NCBI GenBank assembly: GCA_036266845.1
Contig: DATAXI010000071.1
Span: forward strand, 33,365-97,364
DNA length: 64,000 nucleotides
Origin: DATAXI01 sp036266845
GTDB taxonomy: Bacteria > Verrucomicrobiota > Verrucomicrobiia > Chthoniobacterales > Chthoniobacteraceae
Direction of reading: 5' to 3'
The notes below the pieces were generated by a model, which was not told where the DNA came from, ran no database searches, and saw only the letters and a list, made by a program, of their open reading frames with translations. Position numbers and translations under genes: made by a program. This document shows positions 1 through 8,581 of this stretch, piece after piece (positions within the stretch are counted from its first letter, which is position 1; every line of letters starts with the position of its first letter).

Positions 1-696
1 GGATTACTGCTTCGGAATCCGGACAATCCGAACCGCCCGACGAACAGTGGCAAGACAGTATATCAAATAGAGCCTTCGGCACTCGCTTTGCTCCGCAAAA
101 TCGGAACCCCTCATTGGTCGCCTGCCTTGAAGAAATACCTCATCAGTCGTGAAGGTCTGAAGCACGAAATTGCCCGCAAGCGAGACTTGGCCCGCGTGCC
201 CGTAATGCTCCCCGATGGTTCACAAGTGGCTCTTTCACCCGGAGGCCAAAATCCGCTGATTAAGTCAATTATCGAGCAATTCTGCCCTGCATTCGCCTCC
301 GGTGGAGTTGTCATCTATATTGGGGACACGGAAAACAAGTTTGTTCATCTCGCAACTAACAGCCTCACCTCGCTGGGAGTAATATTGGACTCCGCGGCGA
401 AAATACCCGATGTCATCGTTCATTACCCCGCAAAGAATTGGCTATTGCTGATTGAAGCCGTCACCAGTGCAGGGCCGGTGGATGGAAAGCGTCGAAAGGA
501 ACTGAAAGAATTATTTGCGGGCTGCAAAGCGGGTCTGGTTTTTGTCACTGCGTTTGAGACCCGCCGTACCATGCAATCATTCTTGTCGCACATCGCATGG
601 GAATCCGAGGTCTGGATCGCTGAAGACCCCGGCCACCTGATTCACTTCAACGGCGAGCGGTTTCTCGGGCCATATCCTGACGTGCTGCCCAAGTGA
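1..696 (+). CDS. BsuBI/PstI-family type II restriction endonuclease, 3' part (5' end outside window)
   Basis: The frame is open to the left edge, so the gene starts before the window. The visible protein contains NPDNPNRPTNSG near the edge, followed by GDTENK, PDVIVHYP, NWLLLIEAVTSAGP and a C-terminal IAWESEVWIAEDP / HFNGERFLGPY. These are hallmarks of the BsuBI/PstI C-terminal catalytic domain, which in characterised members cleaves CTGCAG. The acidic pair in PDVI and LIEAV fits a PD-(D/E)XK-like nuclease centre. The partner methyltransferase is not visible and would be expected to the left. Base composition is more A+T-rich than the housekeeping genes further in, as is common for transferred restriction-modification systems. 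Family assignment is firm; the site specificity is an inference. Confidence 0.9.
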   Translation, partial: GLLLRNPDNPNRPTNSGKTVYQIEPSALALLRKIGTPHWSPALKKYLISREGLKHEIARKRDLARVPVMLPDGSQVALSPGGQNPLIKSIIEQFCPAFASGGVVIYIGDTENKFVHLATNSLTSLGVILDSAAKIPDVIVHYPAKNWLLLIEAVTSAGPVDGKRRKELKELFAGCKAGLVFVTAFETRRTMQSFLSHIAWESEVWIAEDPGHLIHFNGERFLGPYPDVLPK

Positions 697-1036
697 AGCA
701 TTTGCTCGGATAATGAGATGGAAATAACCAAAGTTCAAGGAATTGGACTAGCCTCTGGATCGCGAATGTTATCGTTTCGCAGGCATTCCCCATGATGGAT
801 GAAAATCAGACGCCGGTCGCGCGGATTCATCACGGCTTGCCATTTTATGGTTACGCGGCGTCTCGCGCGGTTCAGGTGGCGATTGTCGCGGCGTTCGTGC
901 CAGAGACAGAGAAGCGTTTCCTGGACTAGATCGAGCGCAACCGGAGCCATCGTCCGGGGTTACGCGTGGTCAAGAGTTGAGAAGCGTTCCCTCGGAAGAG
1001 ATCGAGCGTAACTGGACCTCCTGTTCGTTTGATTTT
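697..1036. other. Intergenic spacer with degenerate small ORF and imperfect direct repeat
   Basis: No convincing complete gene lies between the restriction endonuclease and the beta-helix gene. A small plus-strand frame opens with ATG at 792, reads about 45 codons ending EKRFLD, meets TAG at 927-929, then continues in frame (IERNRSHRPG) to TGA near 975-977. It may be a decayed gene or chance. The second half contains an imperfect direct repeat, annotated separately. Confidence 0.4.
909..1015. repeat. Imperfect direct repeat, two ~37-bp copies about 70 bp apart
   Basis: The segment at about 909-944 (GAGAAGCGTTTCC ... ATCGAGCGCAACCGGA) recurs at about 979-1015 (GAGAAGCGTTCCC ... ATCGAGCGTAACTGGA) with a few substitutions and a one-base length change. 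The second copy ends just ahead of the start codon of the secreted beta-helix protein. It could be a local duplication, a pair of binding sites or a relic of a duplicated gene end; nothing decides between these. Confidence 0.6.
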
Positions 1037-3259
1037 ATGAAGATCCGTACAGCCGTAATCCTCATGGCCATGGCCGTCAGCGCCTCGGCCACGGAGTATC
1101 ATGTGGCAGTATTGGGCGACGATGGAAACCCCGGCACGCCCGAAGCGCCGTTGCGTACCATCCAGCATGCCGCGGATATTGCGCAACCGGGCGATGTCAT
1201 CACCGTACACTCCGGCATCTATCGGGAGCGCATTGATCCGCCGCGTGGCGGCCTCTCGGATTCGCGTCGGATTATTTATCAGGCTGCGCCCGGCGAGAAA
1301 GTCACCATCACCGGATCGGAAATCATTAAGGGGTGGAAGAGAGTAAGCGGGGATACCTGGAAGGTCGCAATCCCCAGTAAATACTTTGGCAGTTTCAATC
1401 CTTATGGTGACTCTATCCACGGCGATTGGTTTGGTTCCAACGGCTTTGAGCACCACACCGGTGCAGTGTATCTCAATGGCGATTGGATGATCGAGGCGCC
1501 CAACCTCGATGCCGTGCTCGCACCCGTGCGAGCCACGCCGCGTTGGTACGGGCAGGCGGATGGCGCAGGCAATGAGGAATTTGTGCTCAACCTCGAGTGG
1601 ATGAAGGCTGGGGCAGTCCCTATCTTACCGGAACGAATCTCAGCGAGAAATGGATCGAGGAACGTGGCGTGCGCGGAAGGCGGATCATGCGTCGGCTTTA
1701 TTCGTGACGGGGACTGGTTGCGGTATAATAAGGTCGATTTCGGCTCTGGGACGGACGGAATTGACCTTCGTGTCGCCTCGGTGTCGCAGGTGACGAACAT
1801 TGAACTCCGGCTCGACAACGCGGAGGGCGAATTGCTCGGCACGGCGCATTGCGTCCCGACGGGAGGATGGCAGCGATGGGCGACCATCCACGCGGATATT
1901 AAGCACCTTTCGGGAAAGCATTCGCTCTGTGTGGTCTTCAAGGCGCCGCCCGTCGCCGGCGATGGAACTACCATCTGGGCGCAGTTCAAGGGGGTCGATC
2001 CAAACCACGCCGACGCGGAAATCAACGTTCGCAACACTGTGTTTACGCCGCGGAAAACGGGCATCAACTATATTACCGTGCGTGGATTTACCCTGTGCGA
2101 CGCCGCGACCAACTGGGCGCCGCCAACTGCCGGGCAGATCGGATTGATTACCGCTTATTGGTGCAAAGGCTGGATCATTGAAGACAATGATATTCACTGC
2201 TCCACCTGCTGCGGAGTATCCCTGGGCAAATACGGCGACCAATTTGACAATACCTCCGCCGATACCGCCAACGGCTATATACTGACGCTCACGCGCGCGC
2301 TGAAGAATGGTTGGAATAAGGGAACCGTGGGCAGTCACATCGTGCGGAATAATCATATCTCATTTTGCGGGCAAACGGGAATCGTCGGCAGCCTTGGCTG
2401 TTCTTACAGCACGGTCAGTGGCAATGAAATTCACGACATCCACAATCAACAGTCCTTTGGCGGCGCTGAAATGGCGGGCATCAAGTTCCATGGCGCCATC
2501 GATGTCACTATCAGTCATAATCATATCTACCGCTGTGGCAAAGTTGCCGGTATCTGGCTGGACTGGATGGGACAGGGGGCCCAGATCGTGGGTAATCTGA
2601 TGCATGATAATTCGCAGGATATCTTCCTTGAAATGCAGCATGGCCCGATCCTCGTCGCGAACAACATCCTGCTTTCCCCCGCGGTTACTCTCAATTCCCA
2701 AGGCGTCGCATTCGTGCATAATCTGATGATGGGACGGTTTGGCAGTGCCCGCGGCGATACGCGTGTGACCCCCTTTCAGGCAGTCCATTCCACGGAGGTC
2801 GCGGGAATGTATCCCGCCGCCAAGGGCGATAGCGGCGACGATCGCTTTTACAACAACCTCGTCGTCGCCCCGTGCAATCTCAACGTGCTGGACAATGCGG
2901 CGCTGCCCTGCCTCGCCGGCGGGAATGTCTATTTGAACGGCGCGCAGCCGCCGGCGTTTGATTCCAATCCGCTGACTGCCTCCGGGTTCGATCCAGACAT
3001 AGCGCTGATCCGTAAGCCGGACGGTTGGTATCTGGGAATCACCCTCGATCCTGCGTGGTCTGCCGGCCCGGGACGCAAGCTCGTCACGACAGACCTCTTG
3101 GGCAAGGCGCTAGTGCCGGGGGAGGCATTTGAGAACGCTGACGGTTCCGCGCTCCGCATCGCCGCTGATTATCTTGGGGTGTCGCGCAATGCAGAAAATC
3201 CTTTCCCCGGCCCGTTCGAGGCGGCGTCCGGCATCCGGGAATCGATTAAAGTCTGGTAA
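1037..3259 (+). CDS. Secreted right-handed parallel beta-helix protein with embedded CBM6-like module
   Basis: 740 residues from the ATG at 1037, chosen because it is followed directly by a signal peptide (residues 1-19, ending SASA). An in-frame upstream start at 977 would put the signal behind 20 unlikely residues. Residues 20-95 resemble the opening of DUF1565/beta-helix proteins (GDDGNPGTPEAPLRTIQ...). Residues about 196-303 look like a CBM6-type carbohydrate-binding module (DGDWLRYNKVDFG, IELRLD, TGGWQ, HSLCVVF) inserted between helix parts. Residues about 340-600 carry the irregular short repeats of a parallel beta-helix (HIVRNNHISF, VSGNEIHDI, ISHNHIYRCG). Such architecture is typical of secreted polysaccharide-degrading or -binding proteins. 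No lyase or hydrolase active site can be assigned, so the substrate is unknown. Confidence 0.8.
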   Translation: MKIRTAVILMAMAVSASATEYHVAVLGDDGNPGTPEAPLRTIQHAADIAQPGDVITVHSGIYRERIDPPRGGLSDSRRIIYQAAPGEKVTITGSEIIKGWKRVSGDTWKVAIPSKYFGSFNPYGDSIHGDWFGSNGFEHHTGAVYLNGDWMIEAPNLDAVLAPVRATPRWYGQADGAGNEEFVLNLEWMKAGAVPILPERISARNGSRNVACAEGGSCVGFIRDGDWLRYNKVDFGSGTDGIDLRVASVSQVTNIELRLDNAEGELLGTAHCVPTGGWQRWATIHADIKHLSGKHSLCVVFKAPPVAGDGTTIWAQFKGVDPNHADAEINVRNTVFTPRKTGINYITVRGFTLCDAATNWAPPTAGQIGLITAYWCKGWIIEDNDIHCSTCCGVSLGKYGDQFDNTSADTANGYILTLTRALKNGWNKGTVGSHIVRNNHISFCGQTGIVGSLGCSYSTVSGNEIHDIHNQQSFGGAEMAGIKFHGAIDVTISHNHIYRCGKVAGIWLDWMGQGAQIVGNLMHDNSQDIFLEMQHGPILVANNILLSPAVTLNSQGVAFVHNLMMGRFGSARGDTRVTPFQAVHSTEVAGMYPAAKGDSGDDRFYNNLVVAPCNLNVLDNAALPCLAGGNVYLNGAQPPAFDSNPLTASGFDPDIALIRKPDGWYLGITLDPAWSAGPGRKLVTTDLLGKALVPGEAFENADGSALRIAADYLGVSRNAENPFPGPFEAASGIRESIKVW

Positions 3260-3534
3260 AAGCGTCGTCGTCGTTCGCGTCTAAAAGTGGCGGTTAAGTG
3301 GCGATTGTAAGAGTAATTCTGATCGAGACAGAGATGTCCGGCCATCCACCCTTAACCCTTGCGCGCTCCTTACTCCAGCGTCGGGAAATCCAAGCTATAC
3401 CTTTGGCAACTGGAAGTCAACCGGGTACAGGACGCAAGGTCACTGTACCTAGAACTGTCCCTTCCTCGTGGCGGGTGGGTAGGCGGCGGCGGGACCAAAG
3501 TAGGCTGGCTTACTTCAGCGGATGCGGCGGACGG

Positions 3535-4290
3535 TCAGGCGTTGGTGCCGCCGTCCACAGTGAGGTTTGCGCCGGTGATGTAGGAGGCATCCGGGCCGGC
3601 GACGAAGGCTACCAGCGCGGCGACTTCGCTCACGTGCCCGTAGCGGCCCAGGGCGGTATTGGCGATTTGCGGCGTGGCCCAATCGCCGCTGGCGGGATTG
3701 AGGTCCGTATCGATGGGGCCGGGCTGGACGTTATTGACCGTGATGCCCCTGCTGCCCACTTCTCTGGACAATCCCTGCGCAAACATTTTGACCGCGCCCT
3801 TCGTGGCCGCATAAGCCGCGAGCCCCGGGGTCATGATCCTTTCGCCCACGCATGAGCCGATGGTGATGATGCGGCCGCCGTCGCGCATGTGCTTCAGCGC
3901 CGCCTTTGTGGCGATAAACATGCCGCGGATGTTCAGGTCGATGATCCGGTCGAGTTCTTCCATCGTGGCTTCCTCGAAAGTTTTCGGAATCGCCGTGCCG
4001 GCATTGTTTACCAGCACATCCAGGCCGCCGAAGGTGGCGGCTGTTTTTTCCACAGCCGCGATCACTGCTCCGGCGTTGGTGGCATCCGCCTGAATCGCGA
4101 TTGCCTTGCCGCCGGCGTTTTCAATTTCCTTCACCACGGACGCGCCCGCGTTCGCGTCTTTGGTGTAAGTGATCGCCACGCTTGCGCCGTCTGCCGCCAG
4201 GCGCTTTGCGATTGCGGCTCCGATTCCTCGCGAGCCGCCGGTGACGACCGCGACTTTGCCTGCCAGCTTCTGTCCATCGTTGTTGCTCAT
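3535..4290 (-). CDS. Short-chain dehydrogenase/reductase (SDR, FabG-like)
   Basis: 251 residues from ATG at 4290 (MSNNDGQKLAGK); an upstream in-frame start would add an unsupported tail. The Rossmann nucleotide motif TGGSRGIGAAIA lies near residues 16-27, NNAG near 90, the catalytic serine in TIGSC near 140, and YAATK near 155, so the classical Ser-Tyr-Lys set is present. The C-terminus SYITGANLTVDGGTNA is typical of FabG-like enzymes. The cofactor is probably NADP(H), and the substrate cannot be told. A TetR remnant lies immediately upstream on the same strand, an arrangement typical of SDR genes controlled by a TetR repressor. Confidence 0.9.
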   Translation of the reverse strand: MSNNDGQKLAGKVAVVTGGSRGIGAAIAKRLAADGASVAITYTKDANAGASVVKEIENAGGKAIAIQADATNAGAVIAAVEKTAATFGGLDVLVNNAGTAIPKTFEEATMEELDRIIDLNIRGMFIATKAALKHMRDGGRIITIGSCVGERIMTPGLAAYAATKGAVKMFAQGLSREVGSRGITVNNVQPGPIDTDLNPASGDWATPQIANTALGRYGHVSEVAALVAFVAGPDASYITGANLTVDGGTNA

Positions 4291-4399
4291 ATTCGTCTTT
4301 CTGTTTTCCGCATGGGTAAATGCGCGGGAGATTCTGCCGGAAAGCCGGCTTGATTCCAACCCCGAACGGAAAGAATCACGGCGCGCCCGGCCCCGCCCA

Positions 4400-4768
4400 T
4401 CATCGCGGGCGGAAGCCGAGAATCATCCGCTCGATAATCTCGCCGACCCATTGATCGAGCGGGATGCCCTTGATCTTCCCGTTTGTGGAAATGGAAATGA
4501 GGCCCAGAAGCGCAGCGGAAATCGGGAGCGCCATGCGCGCGGGATCACCGGGCACCACCTCGCCCTTGGCCTGGGCCTCGGCGAACGCCGCCGGGGTGTG
4601 GGAGAACGCTCTTTCGGTGGCTTCGATCAATTCCCGTGGCGCGCCGGGCCGGTACTTCGCCTCGAACATGAGGGCAAGCAGGGCGGGGTGCTTGAGGGCA
4701 AAGTTCACGTAGGCGCGCGCCAGCCTGGTGAGCCGGGTCTTGAAGTCCTCATCGCGCGGGCGGGCGGT
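4400..4768 (-). pseudogene. C-terminal remnant of a TetR/AcrR regulator
   Basis: The frame reads DFKTRLTRLARAYVNFALKHPALLALMFEAKY and onward to ERMILGFRPR, which is the ligand-binding C-terminal half of TetR-family regulators (WHG/TetR_C type). No N-terminal helix-turn-helix precedes it. Reading upstream, the frame hits the TGA at 4771-4769 that ends the sulfotransferase gene, which is in the same frame. A GTG at 4708 could start a stub of about 102 residues, but it would lack DNA binding. The simplest reading is deletion or recombination that removed the repressor's N-terminus and placed the sulfotransferase next to the remnant. Confidence 0.75.
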
Positions 4769-5635
4769 TCACGCCAGCCAATCACCGCAATCCCATCCCA
4801 GCATCGATTTCACCTGCTCCACATCCCACCGGAAGATGTCGCGCAGGTATTTTCGGTCCGCCCCATCCATTTCTCCCAGCGCGCACCCCTGGTTGAGGAT
4901 CAAGTTCCCGGTGACCGGCGTCTCCTCGACCTCCAGAAATTGGAATACCTTTCTCAGGCTCGGCGCCGGCTCGGCGAAGAGATCCTCGCTTTTCAAGAAA
5001 AGCACTTGTCCGGGACGGAAGAAGCGGAATATCCGGCGTATTTGCTCACTATAAAAACCGCGGTCGAGGTATGAAAAAACGCGATGCTGGGCGGGCAGCA
5101 CCTCCATGCTCCGGTCCCGCTCCTCCCGGATCGCCATGGAAAAGGTCCAGGGATCCCTTCCCCGCTGGTTTTCCATTCGCCAGTTCGACCACGCCCGCTC
5201 CGCCGGGTCGCGCAGCAGCACAATCAGCTTCATGCCCGGATGGTATTGCCAGATGCGCGGGACCGCCTCCGCCCAATAGACGTAAGCTGGCGTTGCCTCT
5301 CCGTAGATCACATTATCCCGGGGCTCGGGAAAGAATCCGTGGTAGGCGTCATAATCGGGCTCCGCGTGCCGGAAGCGATCGTTGGAATCGAAAAAATGAA
5401 TCTCTTTCGATTTTGCCATCCGTATTTGCGGGTGCTGCCGCAGGTAACCATCCAATGTGGACGTGCCTGCCTTCTGGACGCCTGCGATCAGGAAATTTAC
5501 TCTGGAAATGAGAGGCTTCCGGCCCGATCTCGCATTCCTGCGGGCCACCTGCGCCTTGCCCCGCATGGGCGCCCAGGCGAGCATGGAAGCCACCACCGCC
5601 GCGAGCCCTTCCGGAGGTGCCAGGCGGCTTCTCAC
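4769..5635 (-). CDS. Sulfotransferase (PAPS-dependent)
   Basis: 288 residues. The 5'-phosphosulfate-binding loop AGVQKAGTSTL is at residues 51-61, the FFDSNDRF segment near 81-88, and the 3'-phosphate motif VLLRDPAERAWSNW at 139-152. These are the defining motifs of the sulfotransferase_1 / heparan-sulfate-type family, which moves sulfate from PAPS to sugar or other acceptors. The protein has no clear signal peptide, so a cytoplasmic or envelope-proximal role is likely; the acceptor is unknown. Start is uncertain: ATG at 5635 is taken, and ATG at 5566 is also possible. The C-terminus (GWDCGDWLA) looks complete, although the next bases downstream are the TetR remnant. Confidence 0.85.
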   Translation of the reverse strand: MRSRLAPPEGLAAVVASMLAWAPMRGKAQVARRNARSGRKPLISRVNFLIAGVQKAGTSTLDGYLRQHPQIRMAKSKEIHFFDSNDRFRHAEPDYDAYHGFFPEPRDNVIYGEATPAYVYWAEAVPRIWQYHPGMKLIVLLRDPAERAWSNWRMENQRGRDPWTFSMAIREERDRSMEVLPAQHRVFSYLDRGFYSEQIRRIFRFFRPGQVLFLKSEDLFAEPAPSLRKVFQFLEVEETPVTGNLILNQGCALGEMDGADRKYLRDIFRWDVEQVKSMLGWDCGDWLA

Positions 5636-6130
5636 CGGAAGACTCCCCTCCGCACCGAGCCCGCGTCCAAGCCCCGTTTTCTGTGCGAATGTCGTTTCAG
5701 TTCTGTAAGACGCGGCCTCACAGGGCGTGGAAGATATGTAGGGCCAAATATTACGTCAATCCGATGAATTACTGATTTTTGGTGCGATTTTTAACAATTT
5801 ACGGTGAATTGCGGAAAATATTAGTACGTATAAGTACGATCTTCCGTTTTCCACCTCCGCTCCATTTCACCTTGCGTCTCCCGGAGCAGAATTTGCCATA
5901 AGTGACCCGCCCTCATTTACTTCGCATTCCATGACCACTCCGGAGACGATCTTTTTTTCCAGCCGGTAACCGTACCGAAAGCCTTCTTCGCGGGGCACCC
6001 CAAAAAAAGACGAAAAAAAAGAAATTTTTTTAAAAATGCTTCGACTGCGCGCCCGGTATCCCTGAAAGCCACTGGGACCGCGAGAGACGGTTTCCCCTTG
6101 ATGCGCGTGCGAGTTCCGTAATCTTTAGGA
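5636..6130. other. Intergenic region, A+T-rich, no gene seen
   Basis: The spacer separates the divergent sulfotransferase and histidine kinase genes. It holds an A+T-rich block at about 5745-5835 and homopolymer-like A/T runs at about 6001-6030. Both are plausible promoter or spacer DNA, but I cannot assign a specific promoter, RNA or protein. Confidence 0.5.
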
Positions 6131-7996
6131 ATGGCCGCCGGTGGAAGCGCCGCGGCTCGCCCGACCCTCACTTTGAAAATCTGGCAAAAGATCGTCCTCG
6201 GCTTTGGACTGGCACTGACCATGCTGGCCATGGTGGCGGTCATCACCTACCGCTCCACGCGCGGGCTGGACGATAGCGCGCAATGGGTATCCCAGCGGCA
6301 CGATTTTCTGGACCGGCTCAGCTCCTTCGAGCTCCACATCACGCAGTTGGACAGCGCGGCGCGTGGATACCTGCTGGCGGCGGATGAGCAATACCTGCCG
6401 GCTTACGAGCACGCCCGGGAGCAACTGGTCGAGGATATCAAAGGGATCAACGCCTCCGTCGGCAGCGATGACCCGGAGGCAATCCGCGATTACGGCGAGC
6501 TGAAATATGTGCAACAGCTCGAGCCCCTGCTTTCCAGAAAGACGGCCATCCTCAAGGCGGCAATCGCCACCCGGCAGGAGCATGGCCTGGAGAGCGCCGC
6601 GCTCATGCTGAGCGATGGCCAGGACGCCGCGATCAACAAATCGCTTACCGAAGCCGTGGGGCGGCTGCGCATCGCGGAGGAAGCGCGGCTCCAGACGCGG
6701 TCGAATCTTTCGGCCGCCATCGGGCGTTCCTCCATCGCCGTGGTGGTTATGGCCACCATTCTCAGCGGGGTCATCCTGGCATTGGCTTCGGTGCTCATCC
6801 TGCGGGACATCGCGGTGCGGCGCCGGGCGGAGGAGGCGATGGCGGAGGAGCACAATCTCCTGCGCAGCGTCATGGACGCGATGCCGGAGCAGGTCTTCGT
6901 GACGGACCGGGAGGGGCATTTCATGATCGACAATATCTCCCACCGCACCTTTCTGGGCGTGAAGACCGCGCGGGAGATCGAGGGCAGGGAGGTGCGCTAT
7001 TTCTTTCCGGCATCCATCGCGGACCAGATGGAAAAGGACAATCGTGTCATCATGGAAACGGGCCGGCCCGTTCTCAATCACGAGGATCTGCTGGTGCGGA
7101 ACGATGGGCAGGTGGCCTGGATCGCGACCACGCGCGTCCCGTTGCGCGACGTGGAGGGCCACTGCATCGGCCTGGTGGGTGTCAGCCGCGACGTCTCCGA
7201 GCGCAAGGAGGCGGAGGAGCGCCTGCGCCTGGCCGCGGAGCAATTGCGCCGCAGCAACCTCGAGCTTCAGGAGTTTGCCTCCATTGCCTCGCACGATCTC
7301 CAGGAGCCGTTGCGGAAGATCCAGGCTTTCGGCGACCGTCTCAAGAGCAAGTGCGCCGCCGGCCTTGGGGAAAACGGGCGCGATTATCTGGAGCGGATGC
7401 AGGACGCCGCGCGGCGGATGCAAATCCTGCTGCATGACCTGCTGACCCTCTCGCGCGTCACCAGCAAGGCGCTGCCTTTCGAGCCGGTTGACCTGCGAAA
7501 AATCGCCGAGGACGTGGTCTCCGACCTCGAGGTGCGGATCGAGCAGACCCAGGCGAATGTCGAAATCGGGCGGCTGCCCGTCATCGATGCCGACCCGGTC
7601 CAGATGCGTCAACTCATCCAGAATTTGCTCTCCAACGCGCTCAAGTTTCAACGTCCCGAGGTGACGCCGGAGGTCATCGTTTCGGCGAAGGTGCTGGACA
7701 ATGCCGATTCTCTGCCGGGAGCGATGCCCGGAGAGGAGCTGTGCCAGATCGTGATCAAGGACAATGGGATCGGTTTTGACGAGCGTTACCTGGACCGGAT
7801 TTTTCAGGTTTTCCAAAGATTGCACTCCCGCAGTGAGTATGAAGGGACCGGGATTGGCCTGGCCGTTTGCCGAAAAATCGCGGACCGGCACGGGGGCGCC
7901 ATTTACGCCAAAAGCGCGGAAGGAGAAGGGGCTACATTTATCGTGACATTGCCAGTAAAACAACGCATGAGTGACAACAATGAAGAAGCACGGTGA
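6131..7996 (+). CDS. Membrane sensor histidine kinase (CHASE3-PAS-HisKA-HATPase)
   Basis: 621 residues. A membrane segment at about 20-40, a helical extracytoplasmic domain at about 45-195 (DSAARGYLLAADEQYL, a CHASE3-type pattern), a second membrane segment at about 201-225, a PAS domain at about 240-355 (AMPEQVFVTDREGHF), the phospho-acceptor helix with SHDLQEPLRK (His388), and an ATPase domain with QNLLSNALKF, DNGIGF and GTGIGLAV. SHDLQEPL kinases commonly pair with small Rcp1-like receivers, and such a gene follows with a 17-bp overlap. The signal sensed is unknown. Confidence 0.93.
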   Translation: MAAGGSAAARPTLTLKIWQKIVLGFGLALTMLAMVAVITYRSTRGLDDSAQWVSQRHDFLDRLSSFELHITQLDSAARGYLLAADEQYLPAYEHAREQLVEDIKGINASVGSDDPEAIRDYGELKYVQQLEPLLSRKTAILKAAIATRQEHGLESAALMLSDGQDAAINKSLTEAVGRLRIAEEARLQTRSNLSAAIGRSSIAVVVMATILSGVILALASVLILRDIAVRRRAEEAMAEEHNLLRSVMDAMPEQVFVTDREGHFMIDNISHRTFLGVKTAREIEGREVRYFFPASIADQMEKDNRVIMETGRPVLNHEDLLVRNDGQVAWIATTRVPLRDVEGHCIGLVGVSRDVSERKEAEERLRLAAEQLRRSNLELQEFASIASHDLQEPLRKIQAFGDRLKSKCAAGLGENGRDYLERMQDAARRMQILLHDLLTLSRVTSKALPFEPVDLRKIAEDVVSDLEVRIEQTQANVEIGRLPVIDADPVQMRQLIQNLLSNALKFQRPEVTPEVIVSAKVLDNADSLPGAMPGEELCQIVIKDNGIGFDERYLDRIFQVFQRLHSRSEYEGTGIGLAVCRKIADRHGGAIYAKSAEGEGATFIVTLPVKQRMSDNNEEAR

Positions 7997-8453
7997 ACCC
8001 ATAACCATCCTGATGGCCGACGACGATGCGGATGATCGCCGGCTGACCCGCGATGCGTTGGAAGAGAGCCGTCTGGCTAATGATTTGCGCTTTGTGGAAA
8101 ACGGAGAAGAGCTGCTGGATTACCTGCGCAACAAGGGCAAGTTTTCCGATCCGGAAGCGGCGCCGCGGCCCGGTCTGATCCTGCTGGACCTGAACATGCC
8201 GCGCAAGGATGGGCGTACCGCCCTCAAGGAGATGAAGGCCGATCCGGACCTGAGACAAATCCCCGTGACCGTACTGACTACGTCCAAGGCGGACGAAGAT
8301 ATTTTCCGCTCCTATGACCTGGGAGTAAACTCCTACATCGTCAAGCCGGTGACCTTCGAGGCACTGGTCGATATTCTCCAGACGCTCGAGAAGTACTGGT
8401 TCGAGATCGTCGAGCTTCCCCCGGACGCCGTCCACGGACGGGCGAAGGAGTAA
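7980..8453 (+). CDS. Single-domain response regulator (Rcp1-like receiver)
   Basis: 157 residues from ATG at 7980; a GTG at 7971 in the same frame is an alternative. Acidic cluster ADDDADD at residues 13-19, phospho-acceptor Asp70 in LILLDLNMPRKDG, the switch Thr in VLTTSKA and the Lys in YIVKPV are all present. There is no DNA-binding or enzymatic output domain, so it probably passes phosphate on or acts by protein contact. The start lies inside the last codons of the kinase gene, implying translational coupling and a cognate pair. Confidence 0.93.
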   Translation: MKKHGEPITILMADDDADDRRLTRDALEESRLANDLRFVENGEELLDYLRNKGKFSDPEAAPRPGLILLDLNMPRKDGRTALKEMKADPDLRQIPVTVLTTSKADEDIFRSYDLGVNSYIVKPVTFEALVDILQTLEKYWFEIVELPPDAVHGRAKE

Positions 8454-8581
8454 TTTTCTCGCCCGCGAGGGCCGGTCCGGTATCTGGCTGCGACGCCCGC
8501 TCATTGGAGAGCGCGTAAATGCAGGAAGACGCGCGGCGAGTCAGCGCGATTTACTTCGCGCGGTTCCAACTCCGTTGCAGC

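Noticed and set aside
4769..5635. Possible fusion of sulfotransferase and TetR by readthrough of the in-frame TGA
   Set aside because: The sulfotransferase ends normally and no selenocysteine or readthrough signal is visible.
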